Source: RGIG1995 sp045645205 (GTDB lineage Bacteria > Bacillota > Clostridia > Oscillospirales > CAG-272). Taken from it: a stretch of 40,507 nucleotides of DNA. Under the pieces are notes generated by a model. It ran no database searches. It was not told where the DNA came from and saw nothing but the letters and a program-made list of their open reading frames with translations. Every line of letters begins with the position of its first letter. Within the stretch, counting starts at the first letter, position 1. The stretch lies in NCBI GenBank assembly GCA_045645205.1, contig JAZRIJ010000072.1, positions 1 through 40,507 of the forward strand, written 5' to 3'. The position numbers were made by a program, and so were the translations under genes. This document shows positions 33,043 to 40,384 of the stretch, piece by piece.

Positions 33043-33975
33043 ATGGCAAAAATATATACATCTGCCGATCAGCTTATCGGAAACACTCCGCTTGTTGAGC
33101 TGACAAACATTGAGAAAAAATACAACTTAAATGCAAAAATATTAGCTAAACTCGAATATTTTAACCCCGCCGGTTCTGTCAAAGACAGAATTGCGAAGGT
33201 AATGATAGATGAAGCCGAAGCAGCAGGAATACTAAAAAAAGACTCGGTCATTATTGAGCCTACTTCGGGAAATACAGGTATAGGTCTTGCTTCCGTTGCC
33301 GCCGCAAAAGGTTATAGAATCATAATCGTAATGCCTGAAACCATGTCTATTGAACGGTATCGGCTCATGAAAGCATACGGCGCAGAATTAGTACTTACAG
33401 ACGGCTCAAAAGGAATGAAAGGAGCCATTGAAAAAGCGGAGGAACTTGCATCACAACTGCCAGACAGCTATATACCCGGACAATTTGTAAACCCTGCAAA
33501 CGCCAAAGCTCATATTGAAACAACAGGACCGGAAATCTGGAAAGACACTGATGGATGTGTTGATATATTTGTTGCCGGAGTCGGAACCGGCGGCACATTA
33601 ACCGGTGTCGGCGAATACCTTAAATCCAAAAAAGAAACTGTAAAGGTTGTTGCCGTTGAACCCGCTTCATCTGCCGTACTTAGCACCGGAATTTCGGGTG
33701 AGCACAAAATACAAGGTATCGGCGCAGGTTTTGTTCCCGATGTGCTGAACACAAATATTTATGATGAAGTAATTGCCATTGAAAATGATGAAGCCTTTTC
33801 AATGGGAAAGCTTATAGGAAAAACAGAAGGTATACTCGTAGGTATATCTTCAGGTGCTGCTGCCCTTGCTGCAATTGAGCTTGCAAAACGCTCCGAAAAC
33901 GAAGGTAAGAACATAGTAGTTCTGTTCCCCGATTCCGGAGACAGATATCTTTCCACACCTCTTTTTTCAGACTAA
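33043..33975 (+). CDS. cysK: Cysteine synthase (O-acetylserine sulfhydrylase)
   Basis: This 310-aa PLP enzyme makes cysteine from O-acetylserine and sulfide. The PLP lysine Lys47 is in NPAGSVKDR, the asparagine loop is PTSGNTG (73-79), the phosphate-binding loop is GTGGTLTG, and SSGAAALA follows near the C-terminus. The length is that of CysK rather than CysM. The ATG at 33043 has AGGAGG 8 bases upstream. The gene follows the Crp/Fnr gene by 33 bases and is probably co-transcribed. The regulator may therefore also tune cysteine supply for iron-sulfur and thiol repair. Confidence 0.95.
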   Translation: MAKIYTSADQLIGNTPLVELTNIEKKYNLNAKILAKLEYFNPAGSVKDRIAKVMIDEAEAAGILKKDSVIIEPTSGNTGIGLASVAAAKGYRIIIVMPETMSIERYRLMKAYGAELVLTDGSKGMKGAIEKAEELASQLPDSYIPGQFVNPANAKAHIETTGPEIWKDTDGCVDIFVAGVGTGGTLTGVGEYLKSKKETVKVVAVEPASSAVLSTGISGEHKIQGIGAGFVPDVLNTNIYDEVIAIENDEAFSMGKLIGKTEGILVGISSGAAALAAIELAKRSENEGKNIVVLFPDSGDRYLSTPLFSD

Positions 33976-33987
33976 AAACGAAAAAAA

Positions 33988-34179
33988 GAAAATTTAGCCG
34001 ATGTTTTACCGTAGAAAATAATAGGCGGCCACTTGTATGATAACGTTGATTCAAGATTGCCACAAACAGATGAATGCATTTGGTATAAAGCTGACCTTGA
34101 GTATGAATCAAGGTATAGAAGTACCGATAGAATAGTTTATTCCTCTTTTTTCTTTTATTATACCATAACAAAAAAGTAG
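33988..34179 (+). pseudogene. Decayed barnase-family ribonuclease fragment
   Basis: The frame reads ENLADVLP, a TAG stop at 34012, then KIIGGHLYDN, SRLP, a Trp-containing WYKADLEY, and YRSTDRIVYSS, ending at TAG 34177. This tracks the C-terminal half of barnase (NLADVAPGKSIGGDIFSN..., READINYTSGFRNSDRILYSS) block by block. The stop replaces the Gly of APGK. The catalytic Glu of READ is Lys here, the two Arg equivalents (R in YRSTDR) remain, and the final segment with the catalytic His is deleted. The N-terminal half is missing because the fragment starts 12 bases after the cysK stop. It is not functional. No barstar gene is seen. Confidence 0.7.
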
Positions 34180-34206
34180 ATACATAGTGGTTTTCTATGT
34201 GTCTAC
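34176..34206 (+). terminator. Hairpin terminator candidate
   Basis: GTAGATACATAG (34176-34187) pairs with CTATGTGTCTAC (34195-34206) with one T-G mismatch, preceded by A-run and followed by CTTTATTTT. It may end the cysK transcript. Confidence 0.6.
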
Positions 34207-34256
34207 CTTTATTTTACTATTTAACTAAGATTGTGGTTTTCTTATACCAACTAAAT

Positions 34257-34290
34257 CAAGCCGACAGAATTAATATTTTTTGTCGGCTTG
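34257..34290. terminator. Hairpin between convergent transcripts
   Basis: CAAGCCGACA (34257-34266) pairs perfectly with TGTCGGCTTG (34281-34290), 12 bases past the stop of the minus-strand gene at 34302. T-runs are weak on both sides. Confidence 0.5.
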
Positions 34291-34301
34291 AAATTTTATA
34301 T

Positions 34302-35276
34302 TCAGCTTTTTTTCGGTAAATATGTCAAACGGTAATATATATCGCTTTTCCAAACTGTGCCGCTTTGGGGAGCTGTACCGGCAGCAATATTGAAATAAAT
34401 CTTGTTATCCAGCGATTTACCGTATCTTATACAAAGCATAGTTGATATTTGTTCTTTCGGTATACTTTCATCAATAACCCTATAACCACCTTCAACCATA
34501 AATCCGCTGTGTTTTCCATAGACTTTAACTGCAGTAGAAGGTGTATTCTGACAGTGATTTTCGCTGAATTTGCCGTCTGCATAATCACCATACGGTGTAG
34601 TGTCAAAAGTCTTCAGCAGTTCACCGTGAGGCTCTGAGAAAAAATCAACCGTATCAGTCAATATTCTTTTGGTGTCATTCGGGTCAAGGCGCTGTACTGT
34701 AAGCATAGGCATAAATGCCGCAACCAATGGTTTTGCATCAGCAACCCACTCAATGTACTGCTCTAAAGCTATCGTATCACCCGAAACGATATATTTCTGC
34801 TTATGTAATACAAGCTTTTCGCTCGGAGTATTGCATCTGTAAATATATGACGATTCTTCAAAAATCAGCATTTCAAAGCTGCCAAAGTACTCTTGGTTAA
34901 GCGGTGTCGGTATACCGTCAATATTCAACGAAACGTCAAAAATAAGCTCATCACCGTGAAAACCTCCCGAATAGTCTCCTGCCCCTTTTTCACAAAATGC
35001 AAAACCAATCTCTCCTCCCTGAAGAGCTCGAAAAGCAGGTGTAAACACTTCTCCGTCAAGCTTTCCTATATATGCTTCTCTCACGCGAAAGAAATCACAG
35101 TTTGCAGGGTCATTTGGTCCATTCTCAAAAACAATGCTTTCATTTACAGGGTTCTTAACATACACAAATCTGTACTGTGCATAGTATTGCTCACCGGCAG
35201 GCATGTAAATATAAAACGACGAATAATCCCTTTCTTCTTCGGGAGCAAAAATTTTAATATACGGTTGATTTGCCAT
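34302..35276 (-). CDS. Protein of unknown function, probably beta-sandwich
   Basis: I do not recognise this 324-aa protein. It has no signal peptide or membrane helix. The sequence is rich in Tyr, Phe, Gly and Asp with alternating hydrophobics, typical of an all-beta fold. Notable stretches are FYIYMPAGEQYYAQYRFVYV near residues 21-40, GGFHGDELIFDVSLNIDG, SSYIYRCNTPSEKLVLHKQKY, and YRVIDESIPKEQISTMLCIRYG. It could be a carbohydrate-active or glycan-binding protein, but no catalytic pattern is clear. GAGG lies 8 bases before the ATG. It stands alone at the edge of an accessory region, next to a decayed ribonuclease and a truncated methylase. Confidence 0.7.
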   Translation of the reverse strand: MANQPYIKIFAPEEERDYSSFYIYMPAGEQYYAQYRFVYVKNPVNESIVFENGPNDPANCDFFRVREAYIGKLDGEVFTPAFRALQGGEIGFAFCEKGAGDYSGGFHGDELIFDVSLNIDGIPTPLNQEYFGSFEMLIFEESSYIYRCNTPSEKLVLHKQKYIVSGDTIALEQYIEWVADAKPLVAAFMPMLTVQRLDPNDTKRILTDTVDFFSEPHGELLKTFDTTPYGDYADGKFSENHCQNTPSTAVKVYGKHSGFMVEGGYRVIDESIPKEQISTMLCIRYGKSLDNKIYFNIAAGTAPQSGTVWKSDIYYRLTYLPKKS

Positions 35277-35413
35277 ATTAAAACCTCTTTTCTATAATAT
35301 AAATTAATTTTAATACACGCATATCCATTTGTCAATAAAAAATATAACTTAAATGTTAAATAATTTCAAAAAAGCAGTCTTTAAAACCTACTTCATATTT
35401 AGTATACAGCATC

Positions 35414-35446
35414 AAAAAACGATAAACTATTGTCCATCGTTTTTTT
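35414..35446 (+). terminator. Intrinsic terminator at the left edge of the accessory region
   Basis: AAAAAACGAT (35414-35423) pairs with ATCGTTTTTT (35436-35445), followed by a further T. No plus-strand gene immediately upstream needs it, so it may be a leftover of a rearranged locus. Confidence 0.65.
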
Positions 35447-35448
35447 GT

Positions 35449-35467
35449 TGGAGTGACAGGGCTCGAA
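35449..35467 (-). other. tRNA 3'-end-like sequence, possible attachment-site remnant
   Basis: On the minus strand this reads TTCGAGCCCTGTCACTCCA, the form of a T-loop, T-stem, acceptor strand and discriminator. The matching 5' acceptor (GGAGTGA) is absent within about 75 bases, so no tRNA is encoded. Integrated elements often duplicate such tRNA 3' ends. The rest of 35277-35515 has no gene I can support. Confidence 0.35.
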
Positions 35468-35515
35468 GCTGCGGCATTGAAGTCCCACTCAATTGCAAAG
35501 TGAAACGCAATAGCA

Positions 35516-36415
35516 GTGATGGGAAATAAGTATAAAGTGGATAAACATACCTCTACATTACTGATAGTGCTGTTTGCTTTAGGACAAATTTATGGGCAAG
35601 AAAAAAATATCACCACATACAACCTTGCTCGTATGAATATGTTGCTTCACGGGCTCAAAGATTCGGAATTTCAGATATTCCATGGAGACTCTTTAGCAAA
35701 TGATTGGAATTTGCTAAAAGAAATGAACCCGGCAAAGAAATTGCAATGTGATGCTGTGGTAGCAAATCCCCCCTTTAGCTTGAGATGGGAACCTAAAGAT
35801 TCTATGAAAGAGGATTTCAGATTCAAGAATTATGGACTTGCTCCAAAATCTGCAGCTGATTTTGCATTTTTGCTTCACGGTTTCCACTTTTTAAGCGACG
35901 AAGGAACGATGGCTATCATTCTTCCTCACGGTGTTCTTTTCCGTGGTGGCGCGGAAGAAACGATTCGAAAAAAACTGTTGTTGGATGGAAATATTGATAC
36001 AATTATCGGTCTTCCATCAAATCTTTTCTTCTCAACAGGGATTCCAGTATGTATTATTGTGCTTAAAAAGTGCAAAAAGTTTGATGATGTACTATTTATC
36101 AATGCAAGTGATTACTTCGAAAAAAGCAAACGACAAAATGTTCTACTGCCTGAGCACATTGATAAGATCGTCGAAACCTACCAATACAGAAAGGAAGATG
36201 ATAAGAAATACTCACGCCGCGTGACATTAGAGGAAATCAAAAATAATGAATACAACTTAAATATTTCTCGTTATGTCAGCACAGCAAGCGTAGAAGAACC
36301 TATTGATCTAATCGAAGTAAGTAAAGAATTGGATAAAATCGAGTCCGATATAAAAAAAGCCAAAGAAAAGCATAATCAATTTTTAAGAGAACTTGGATTG
36401 CCAGAATTAAAATAA
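35516..36415 (+). pseudogene. 5'-truncated type I restriction-modification methylase subunit (hsdM)
   Basis: The frame (299 codons) matches HsdM from GQIYGQEKNITTYNLARMNMLLHG onward. It has the catalytic motif IV NPPF in DAVVANPPFSLRW, LPHGVLFRGGAEETIRKKLL, IGLPSNLFFSTGIPVCIIVLKK, and the C-terminal ISRYV...EKHNQFLRELGLPEL. Everything before it is missing: the HsdM N-terminal helical domain and the SAM-binding DPTCGSG-type motif I. The first about 20 codons (MMGNKYKVDKHTSTLLIVLF) do not belong to the family and the start lacks a proper ribosome binding site. There is no hsdS or hsdR nearby. It is a relic of a type I system and could not methylate DNA without SAM motif I. Confidence 0.8.
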
Positions 36416-36502
36416 AGAATCTGGTATTTCCAAACACTTTGCCATATGTTTTTTTAATGATTAAAAAAGAAATTAATATAGCAAAAATTAAACGTAAAAC
36501 AG

Positions 36503-36526
36503 AAGCGTCGCAGAAATGCGGCGCTT
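36503..36526 (+). terminator. Terminator with GAAA tetraloop
   Basis: AAGCGTCGCA (36503-36512) pairs with TGCGGCGCTT (36517-36526, one G-U), loop GAAA, followed by TTGCTTTTT. Confidence 0.75.
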
Positions 36527-36609
36527 TTGCTTTTTATAAATAAATCTCTGGACTTGTGGAAAGTGTTGTGGTATGTGTTTGTGTTGCAAAAGAAAGGAGT
36601 GCAACGCAC

Positions 36610-36894
36610 ATGACAACACTTGAAGATTTATACTACGGCAACATCAGTCCGCACGAAAGGTACATCAAGCAAGGGACGAGGGTGGACAAGCTCGTCAAAC
36701 TGATATGCAAAAATGAGGATGAGCTGACGGCAGGACTTACAGAGAAACAAAAAGAAACCTTTGAGAAGTTCAAGGACTGCACAAGTGAACTGTCTTGTAT
36801 TACAGAGCGCGAGGCGTTCAGTTCGGGATTTATCCTTGCTACTCGCATAATGGTGGAAGTAATGCAAGGGTTAGAAGAAGTCGAAGAAATCTGA
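36610..36894 (+). CDS. DUF6809-like small protein
   Basis: This 94-aa acidic, helical protein begins MTTLEDLYYGNISPHER and contains LICKNEDELTAGLTEKQKETFEKFKDCTSELSCITEREAFSSGF. I recognise it as the DUF6809 type, common on mobile elements of gut Firmicutes. The function is unknown. AAAGGAG lies about 11 bases before the ATG. The frame extends 18 codons upstream, but that part is low-complexity (VVVCVCV) and has no ribosome binding site. It lies between the hsdM relic and the TA-like cassette, with its own terminator upstream, so it is probably a separate transcript. Confidence 0.75.
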   Translation: MTTLEDLYYGNISPHERYIKQGTRVDKLVKLICKNEDELTAGLTEKQKETFEKFKDCTSELSCITEREAFSSGFILATRIMVEVMQGLEEVEEI

Positions 36895-36928
36895 CAAGCA
36901 ATAAAACATTTGCAATCGTGGCAGCTAT

Positions 36929-36966
36929 AAAGTCATTACTTTTATATTGACAAAAGTAATGACTTT
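36929..36966. promoter_or_regulatory. Perfect 15-bp inverted repeat, operator candidate for the Phd gene
   Basis: AAAGTCATTACTTTT (36929-36943) and AAAAGTAATGACTTT (36952-36966) are perfect inverted repeats with an 8-base spacer ATATTGAC. The right arm begins inside the -35 box and fills most of the promoter spacer. This is the placement expected of an autoregulating antitoxin operator. Confidence 0.75.
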
Positions 36967-36975
36967 TGTTATAAT
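36947..36975 (+). promoter_or_regulatory. Consensus SigA promoter of the Phd-GNAT-ASCH cassette
   Basis: TTGACA (36947-36952), a 17-base spacer and TATAAT (36970-36975), 34 bases before the ATG at 37010. Confidence 0.9.
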
Positions 36976-37009
36976 AAAACCATCTTAGAATACCTTGGAT
37001 GGTGAAATT

Positions 37010-37207
37010 ATGGCTGCTAAGAAAAAACAAATAATTCCAGATAACCATACTGCCACAGAATTCTTAAAAGGACAGGCGTCAAGAATTTTTGATGAGGTCG
37101 TAAAGGAAGATAAGGTCGTTATTGTTAATAAACATAGTCGGCCGCACAATGTGATTATTTCTTATGATAGATATATTAGGTTAAAAGAACAGGTGGCTGA
37201 CATCTAA
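37010..37207 (+). CDS. Phd/YefM-type antitoxin
   Basis: This 65-aa protein has the compact Phd/YefM fold signature: TATEFLKGQASRIFDEVVKEDKVVIVNKHSRPHNVIISYDRYIRL. It would bind DNA as a dimer through this N-terminal fold and neutralise a partner. Almost no C-terminal tail is left beyond residue 60, where Phd proteins usually carry the toxin-wrapping segment, so either the partner contact is different or the protein acts mainly as the repressor. I chose ATG 37010; an in-frame TTG five codons earlier is less likely. It is the first gene of a cassette, with the next gene 59 bases downstream, under a promoter overlapped by a perfect inverted repeat. Confidence 0.82.
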   Translation: MAAKKKQIIPDNHTATEFLKGQASRIFDEVVKEDKVVIVNKHSRPHNVIISYDRYIRLKEQVADI

Positions 37208-37266
37208 TTTGAAGACCTAAATATCGTACATCAAGATCTTTATAATTATTAATAGGTGGTGTTTTG

Positions 37267-38352
37267 ATGGCAGGTAAGTTTAGTTGGAAAAAATTTAAAG
37301 ATATAGATTTCAATGATTCTTTCTTTGACACATTAAAAGTAGATTACCCGGAATTCCCGGTTTGGTTCTCACGAAAGCAAAGCGAGGACAAAAGCGCTCT
37401 GATTTATTTTGATGAAGTTGGAGTCGGGGCGTTTCTCTATTTAAAGAAGGAGAACGTTGATGGTGATGTTTCACCACTGATTGTCAATGGCGAGGAATTG
37501 CCGCAGATCCCTCGTTTGAAAATAGGCACTTTGCGTTTAGCCGAACGTATTCGTAAACAACGTTTGGGAGAGGGTGCACTTGGAGTATCTCTTTGGTATT
37601 GGAAGGATACGAAATTCGACGAGATTTACGTTACGGTTTTCGAAAAGCATATAGAACTGATCAATCTTTTTGAAAGATTTGGATTTACTTGCGCTGGGAA
37701 AAATGAACGTGGCGAAAATGTATACATAAAAAATAGAAGATCAATGTCTTTTGAAGATCCGTATAAATGTTTCCCGTTTATTTCTAAGGTGTTTGATTGT
37801 AGCGGTCTAATTCCGATAAATGATGACTTCCACGATAAACTTTTTCCTTACTCCGAACTGGCAGGTGGGAACCAAAACATATTTTCAACCACGGCCGGCA
37901 ACGGAATTACAAAAGTTTTTATTGCAACGCCATATACCGCTTTGCATTTTAAAGAAGGTATGCCGGTTTTTATTTATCGCATACATAATGGCCCCGGTCA
38001 AAAGAAATATAAGTCCGTAATTACTTCTTTCTGCACCATATCGAAAGTAGATGTGGTTAAAGAAAAAGGAACCTCGATAATTTCTTGTGATGATTTTGTT
38101 AAGCAAGCGGGTAATAAAACTATTTATACTCCTGAAGAACTCCAGGAAATATACACTACAAAGAAAACGGTAGTAATTATTGAACTTGTTTACAATGGAT
38201 ATTTTGGAAAGGGCCATAATGTAACTTTCAACGAACTGAAGGAAAACGGATTGTTTGAAGATTATCCATACAATGTTGTCTATACGGAAAAAGAATTTGA
38301 GAAGATATTAGAAATGGGTGATATAGATGTGCAAAATATTATTATCGATTAA
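37267..38352 (+). CDS. GNAT acetyltransferase fused to a PUA/ASCH-like domain
   Basis: This 361-aa soluble protein has an N-terminal GNAT domain (about 40-155). LKIGTLRLAERIRKQRLGEGALG (84-106) holds the acetyl-CoA pyrophosphate loop (QRLGEG), and LFERFGF (134-140) is the usual GNAT end motif. A linker (160-212) leads to a C-terminal domain (about 213-345) with KVFIATPYTALHF, PVFIYRIHNGPGQKKYKSVITSFCTISKV and VVIIELVYNG, a pattern I read as a PUA/EVE-like RNA-binding fold. It lies 59 bases after a Phd antitoxin and overlaps the next, ASCH-domain gene by 26 bases. AGGTGG precedes the ATG at 37267. It is probably the effector of a toxin-antitoxin-like cassette acting on RNA or charged tRNA, by inference from domains and context. 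Confidence 0.8.
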   Translation: MAGKFSWKKFKDIDFNDSFFDTLKVDYPEFPVWFSRKQSEDKSALIYFDEVGVGAFLYLKKENVDGDVSPLIVNGEELPQIPRLKIGTLRLAERIRKQRLGEGALGVSLWYWKDTKFDEIYVTVFEKHIELINLFERFGFTCAGKNERGENVYIKNRRSMSFEDPYKCFPFISKVFDCSGLIPINDDFHDKLFPYSELAGGNQNIFSTTAGNGITKVFIATPYTALHFKEGMPVFIYRIHNGPGQKKYKSVITSFCTISKVDVVKEKGTSIISCDDFVKQAGNKTIYTPEELQEIYTTKKTVVIIELVYNGYFGKGHNVTFNELKENGLFEDYPYNVVYTEKEFEKILEMGDIDVQNIIID

Positions 38353-38695
38353 TCCGGAACATGTCGAAAATATTTTAAGTGGCGAAAAACAATACGAGTT
38401 TCGCAAGATTAAATGCAAAGAAAAAGTTGATAAGATTATTATTTATTCAACATCCCCTGTTATGAAAGTGGTTGGCGAAGCAGATGTCCTGGATGTTATT
38501 GTTGATAGTCCAGAGTTGGTGTGGGGAGAAACCTCAGAATTTTCCGGGATAACCAAACAATTCTTCGATGCATATTACAGAAATCGTAATGTAGCAATCG
38601 CCTATAAATTAGGACGTGTCAAGAAATACAAAGAGCCTAAAGAGTTATCCGCGTTCGGTGTTACTTGTGCGCCTCAATCATTTGTGTATATCTAG
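38327..38695 (+). CDS. ASCH-domain protein
   Basis: This 122-aa single-domain protein has the ASCH pattern: MCKILLSINPEHVENILSGE then KQYEFRK (GxKxxExR at 19-26), VDKIIIYSTSPVMKVVGEADV, and a late beta strand AIAYKLGRVKKY. ASCH domains share the PUA-like fold and bind RNA or nucleosides. E. coli YqfB of this group removes acetyl from N4-acetylcytidine. The ATG at 38327 lies inside the end of the GNAT gene (26-base overlap) with GGGTGA 7 bases upstream, so translation is coupled. It may be an immunity/reversal enzyme or a second RNA-acting subunit. Which one is not decidable here. Confidence 0.82.
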   Translation: MCKILLSINPEHVENILSGEKQYEFRKIKCKEKVDKIIIYSTSPVMKVVGEADVLDVIVDSPELVWGETSEFSGITKQFFDAYYRNRNVAIAYKLGRVKKYKEPKELSAFGVTCAPQSFVYI

Positions 38696-38706
38696 TCAAA
38701 AAAGAA

Positions 38707-38746
38707 AAGCGGTTATTCAATGCCGAAAGGTATTGAGTAACCGCTT
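38707..38746 (+). terminator. 18-bp hairpin before the IS transposase
   Basis: AAGCGGTTA (38707-38715) pairs with TAACCGCTT (38738-38746). The stem continues inward (TCAAT/ATTGA, CC/GG) with two G-U pairs to a GAAA tetraloop at 38725-38728, and GCTTTGTTG follows. It ends the cassette transcript or is part of the IS left end, and it overlaps the transposase promoter's -35. Confidence 0.7.
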
Positions 38747-38761
38747 GCTTTGTTGTATAAT
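38733..38761 (+). promoter_or_regulatory. Promoter of the IS1182 transposase
   Basis: TTGAGT (38733-38738), a 17-base spacer and TATAAT (38756-38761). The -35 is inside the right arm of the hairpin at 38707-38746. Confidence 0.6.
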
Positions 38762-38811
38762 TTAATCACCACAAAAAACCAACAACAAAACAACGAGGTA
38801 ATTGTACAACA

Positions 38812-40353
38812 ATGAGAAACAGAAATCAAGTAGTTTTACCATTAGATTTAGAAATAAATATTCCCAAAGACGATTTTGTTTTCAAAGTAGCGGAAATATG
38901 CGAAGAGTTAGATTATACAGAACTGTTCGAGACGTATATTAGAACATGGAGAAAGGTAAATCCTATCACATTGTTTGAGATACTCGTGTTCGGGTATATG
39001 AACAGAAAATATTCATCCAGAGAGATCGAAATAGCTTGTAAAACGGATATTCGGTTTATGTGGTTGTTAAGCGGAGAACCGGCACCAAGCGACTCCATGC
39101 TCACAAGATTTACGAGAGGACACCTTGGAGAAGCTATCGAAGGACTGTTCTATCAGTTTGTAGAAAAGCTGTATGAAATGGGCGAGGTCAGGTATCGTAA
39201 CCTGTTTGTAGATGGAACGAAGATAGAAGCTTATGCCAACAAATATACGTTTGTATGGAAAAAGGCAGTAGAAAAGAATCTTGTAAAGCTAAACCAAAAG
39301 ATAGAAGCCATACTTCCGTTAATAGCTGAAAGATATGGATTCAAAGAGTTTATCGCTATTGAAGAATGCTATGAAGCATTAGTAAACCAAGTAAAATGGA
39401 ATAATCTGATATTAGTCGCAGGTAAAGGTAAACATAAGACACAGTTACAAAGAGATATTGAATTGCTTGAAGGAGTTATGAGTAAGAGGAATGAATATTA
39501 CACACATTTGGGCAAATTCGGTAACAGAAACAGTTTCTCCAAGACGGACGTTGATGCAACCTTTATGCATATGAAGGATGACTATATGAGGAATGGGCAA
39601 TTAAAGCCGGGATACAATATACAAATAGGTGTGGAAAGTGAATACATTGTAGGATTAGGGGCATTTTCAAACAGAAGTGACGTAAATACTCTAATACCGT
39701 TTCTCAATAGGATAAAAAGCCATACGAGAAGAAAGTTTGAACAGATAATCGCCGATGCGGGATATGAAAGCAGCGAAAATTATCTGTATCTTGAAGAAAA
39801 CGGACAAAAATGCTTTATCAAACCCACAAATTATAAGATCAGCAAAAAAAGAACCTACAAGACTAATCCCTATGCTGTGGAAAATATGGTATATAACGAA
39901 AAGAAAGACGAATACATCTGTCCTGACGGCAGAAAACTTAAATTCAAACGAGAAAGCACCAAGACAACCGAAAACGGTTACACCATATCTACAAAATACT
40001 ACAGCAATGACAAATGCGGAAGGTGTCCTCATAGAGACAAATGCCATCATTCAAAGAATGGCTACAGAACAGTTAAGGTTAATCAAGTATTAAATGAATA
40101 TCGCCCTAAAGTACTTGAAGCATTAACAAGCGAGGAAGGAACGCTTCTTCGTATGAATAGATCTATTCAGGTCGAGGGTGTATTTGGTGTTCTAAAAGAA
40201 GATTACGGCTTTAGACGATTCTTAACAAGAGGTAAGAAAAACGTTGAAACTCAATTTTTCTTACTTGCTTTTGCTTTTAACGTAGAAAAGTTTTGTAACC
40301 GCACAAAAAAAGGAAGAATCGGTCTTGATTTATTCCAACTGAATGCATCATAG
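38812..40353 (+). CDS. IS1182-family DDE transposase
   Basis: This 513-aa transposase has full family length. The N-terminal region (about 20-110) is the DUF772-type domain (PITLFEILVFGYMNRKYSSREIE, WLLSGEPAPSDSMLTRF). The DDE triad is visible as Asp134 (LFVDGTKIEAYANKYTFVW), Asp315 (QIIADAGYES) and Glu455 (SIQVEGVFGVLKEDYGFRRFLTRG). A Cys/His knuckle, KCGRCPHRDKCHH (401-413), lies before the last acidic residue, as usual for IS1182. The gene appears intact. GAGG lies 13 bases before the ATG. It sits just after the Phd-GNAT-ASCH cassette and marks the region as mobile. Confidence 0.95.
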   Translation: MRNRNQVVLPLDLEINIPKDDFVFKVAEICEELDYTELFETYIRTWRKVNPITLFEILVFGYMNRKYSSREIEIACKTDIRFMWLLSGEPAPSDSMLTRFTRGHLGEAIEGLFYQFVEKLYEMGEVRYRNLFVDGTKIEAYANKYTFVWKKAVEKNLVKLNQKIEAILPLIAERYGFKEFIAIEECYEALVNQVKWNNLILVAGKGKHKTQLQRDIELLEGVMSKRNEYYTHLGKFGNRNSFSKTDVDATFMHMKDDYMRNGQLKPGYNIQIGVESEYIVGLGAFSNRSDVNTLIPFLNRIKSHTRRKFEQIIADAGYESSENYLYLEENGQKCFIKPTNYKISKKRTYKTNPYAVENMVYNEKKDEYICPDGRKLKFKRESTKTTENGYTISTKYYSNDKCGRCPHRDKCHHSKNGYRTVKVNQVLNEYRPKVLEALTSEEGTLLRMNRSIQVEGVFGVLKEDYGFRRFLTRGKKNVETQFFLLAFAFNVEKFCNRTKKGRIGLDLFQLNAS

Positions 40354-40384
40354 TCCAACTCTTCACAATTAAATATTTTCCCAA

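Noticed and set aside
35441..35515. Complete tRNA gene on the minus strand
   Set aside because: Only the T-loop to acceptor part is tRNA-like; the 5' acceptor, D arm and anticodon stem cannot be found.
35516..36415. Functional adenine methylase
   Set aside because: Motif I for SAM binding and the N-terminal domain are missing, and no specificity subunit is present.
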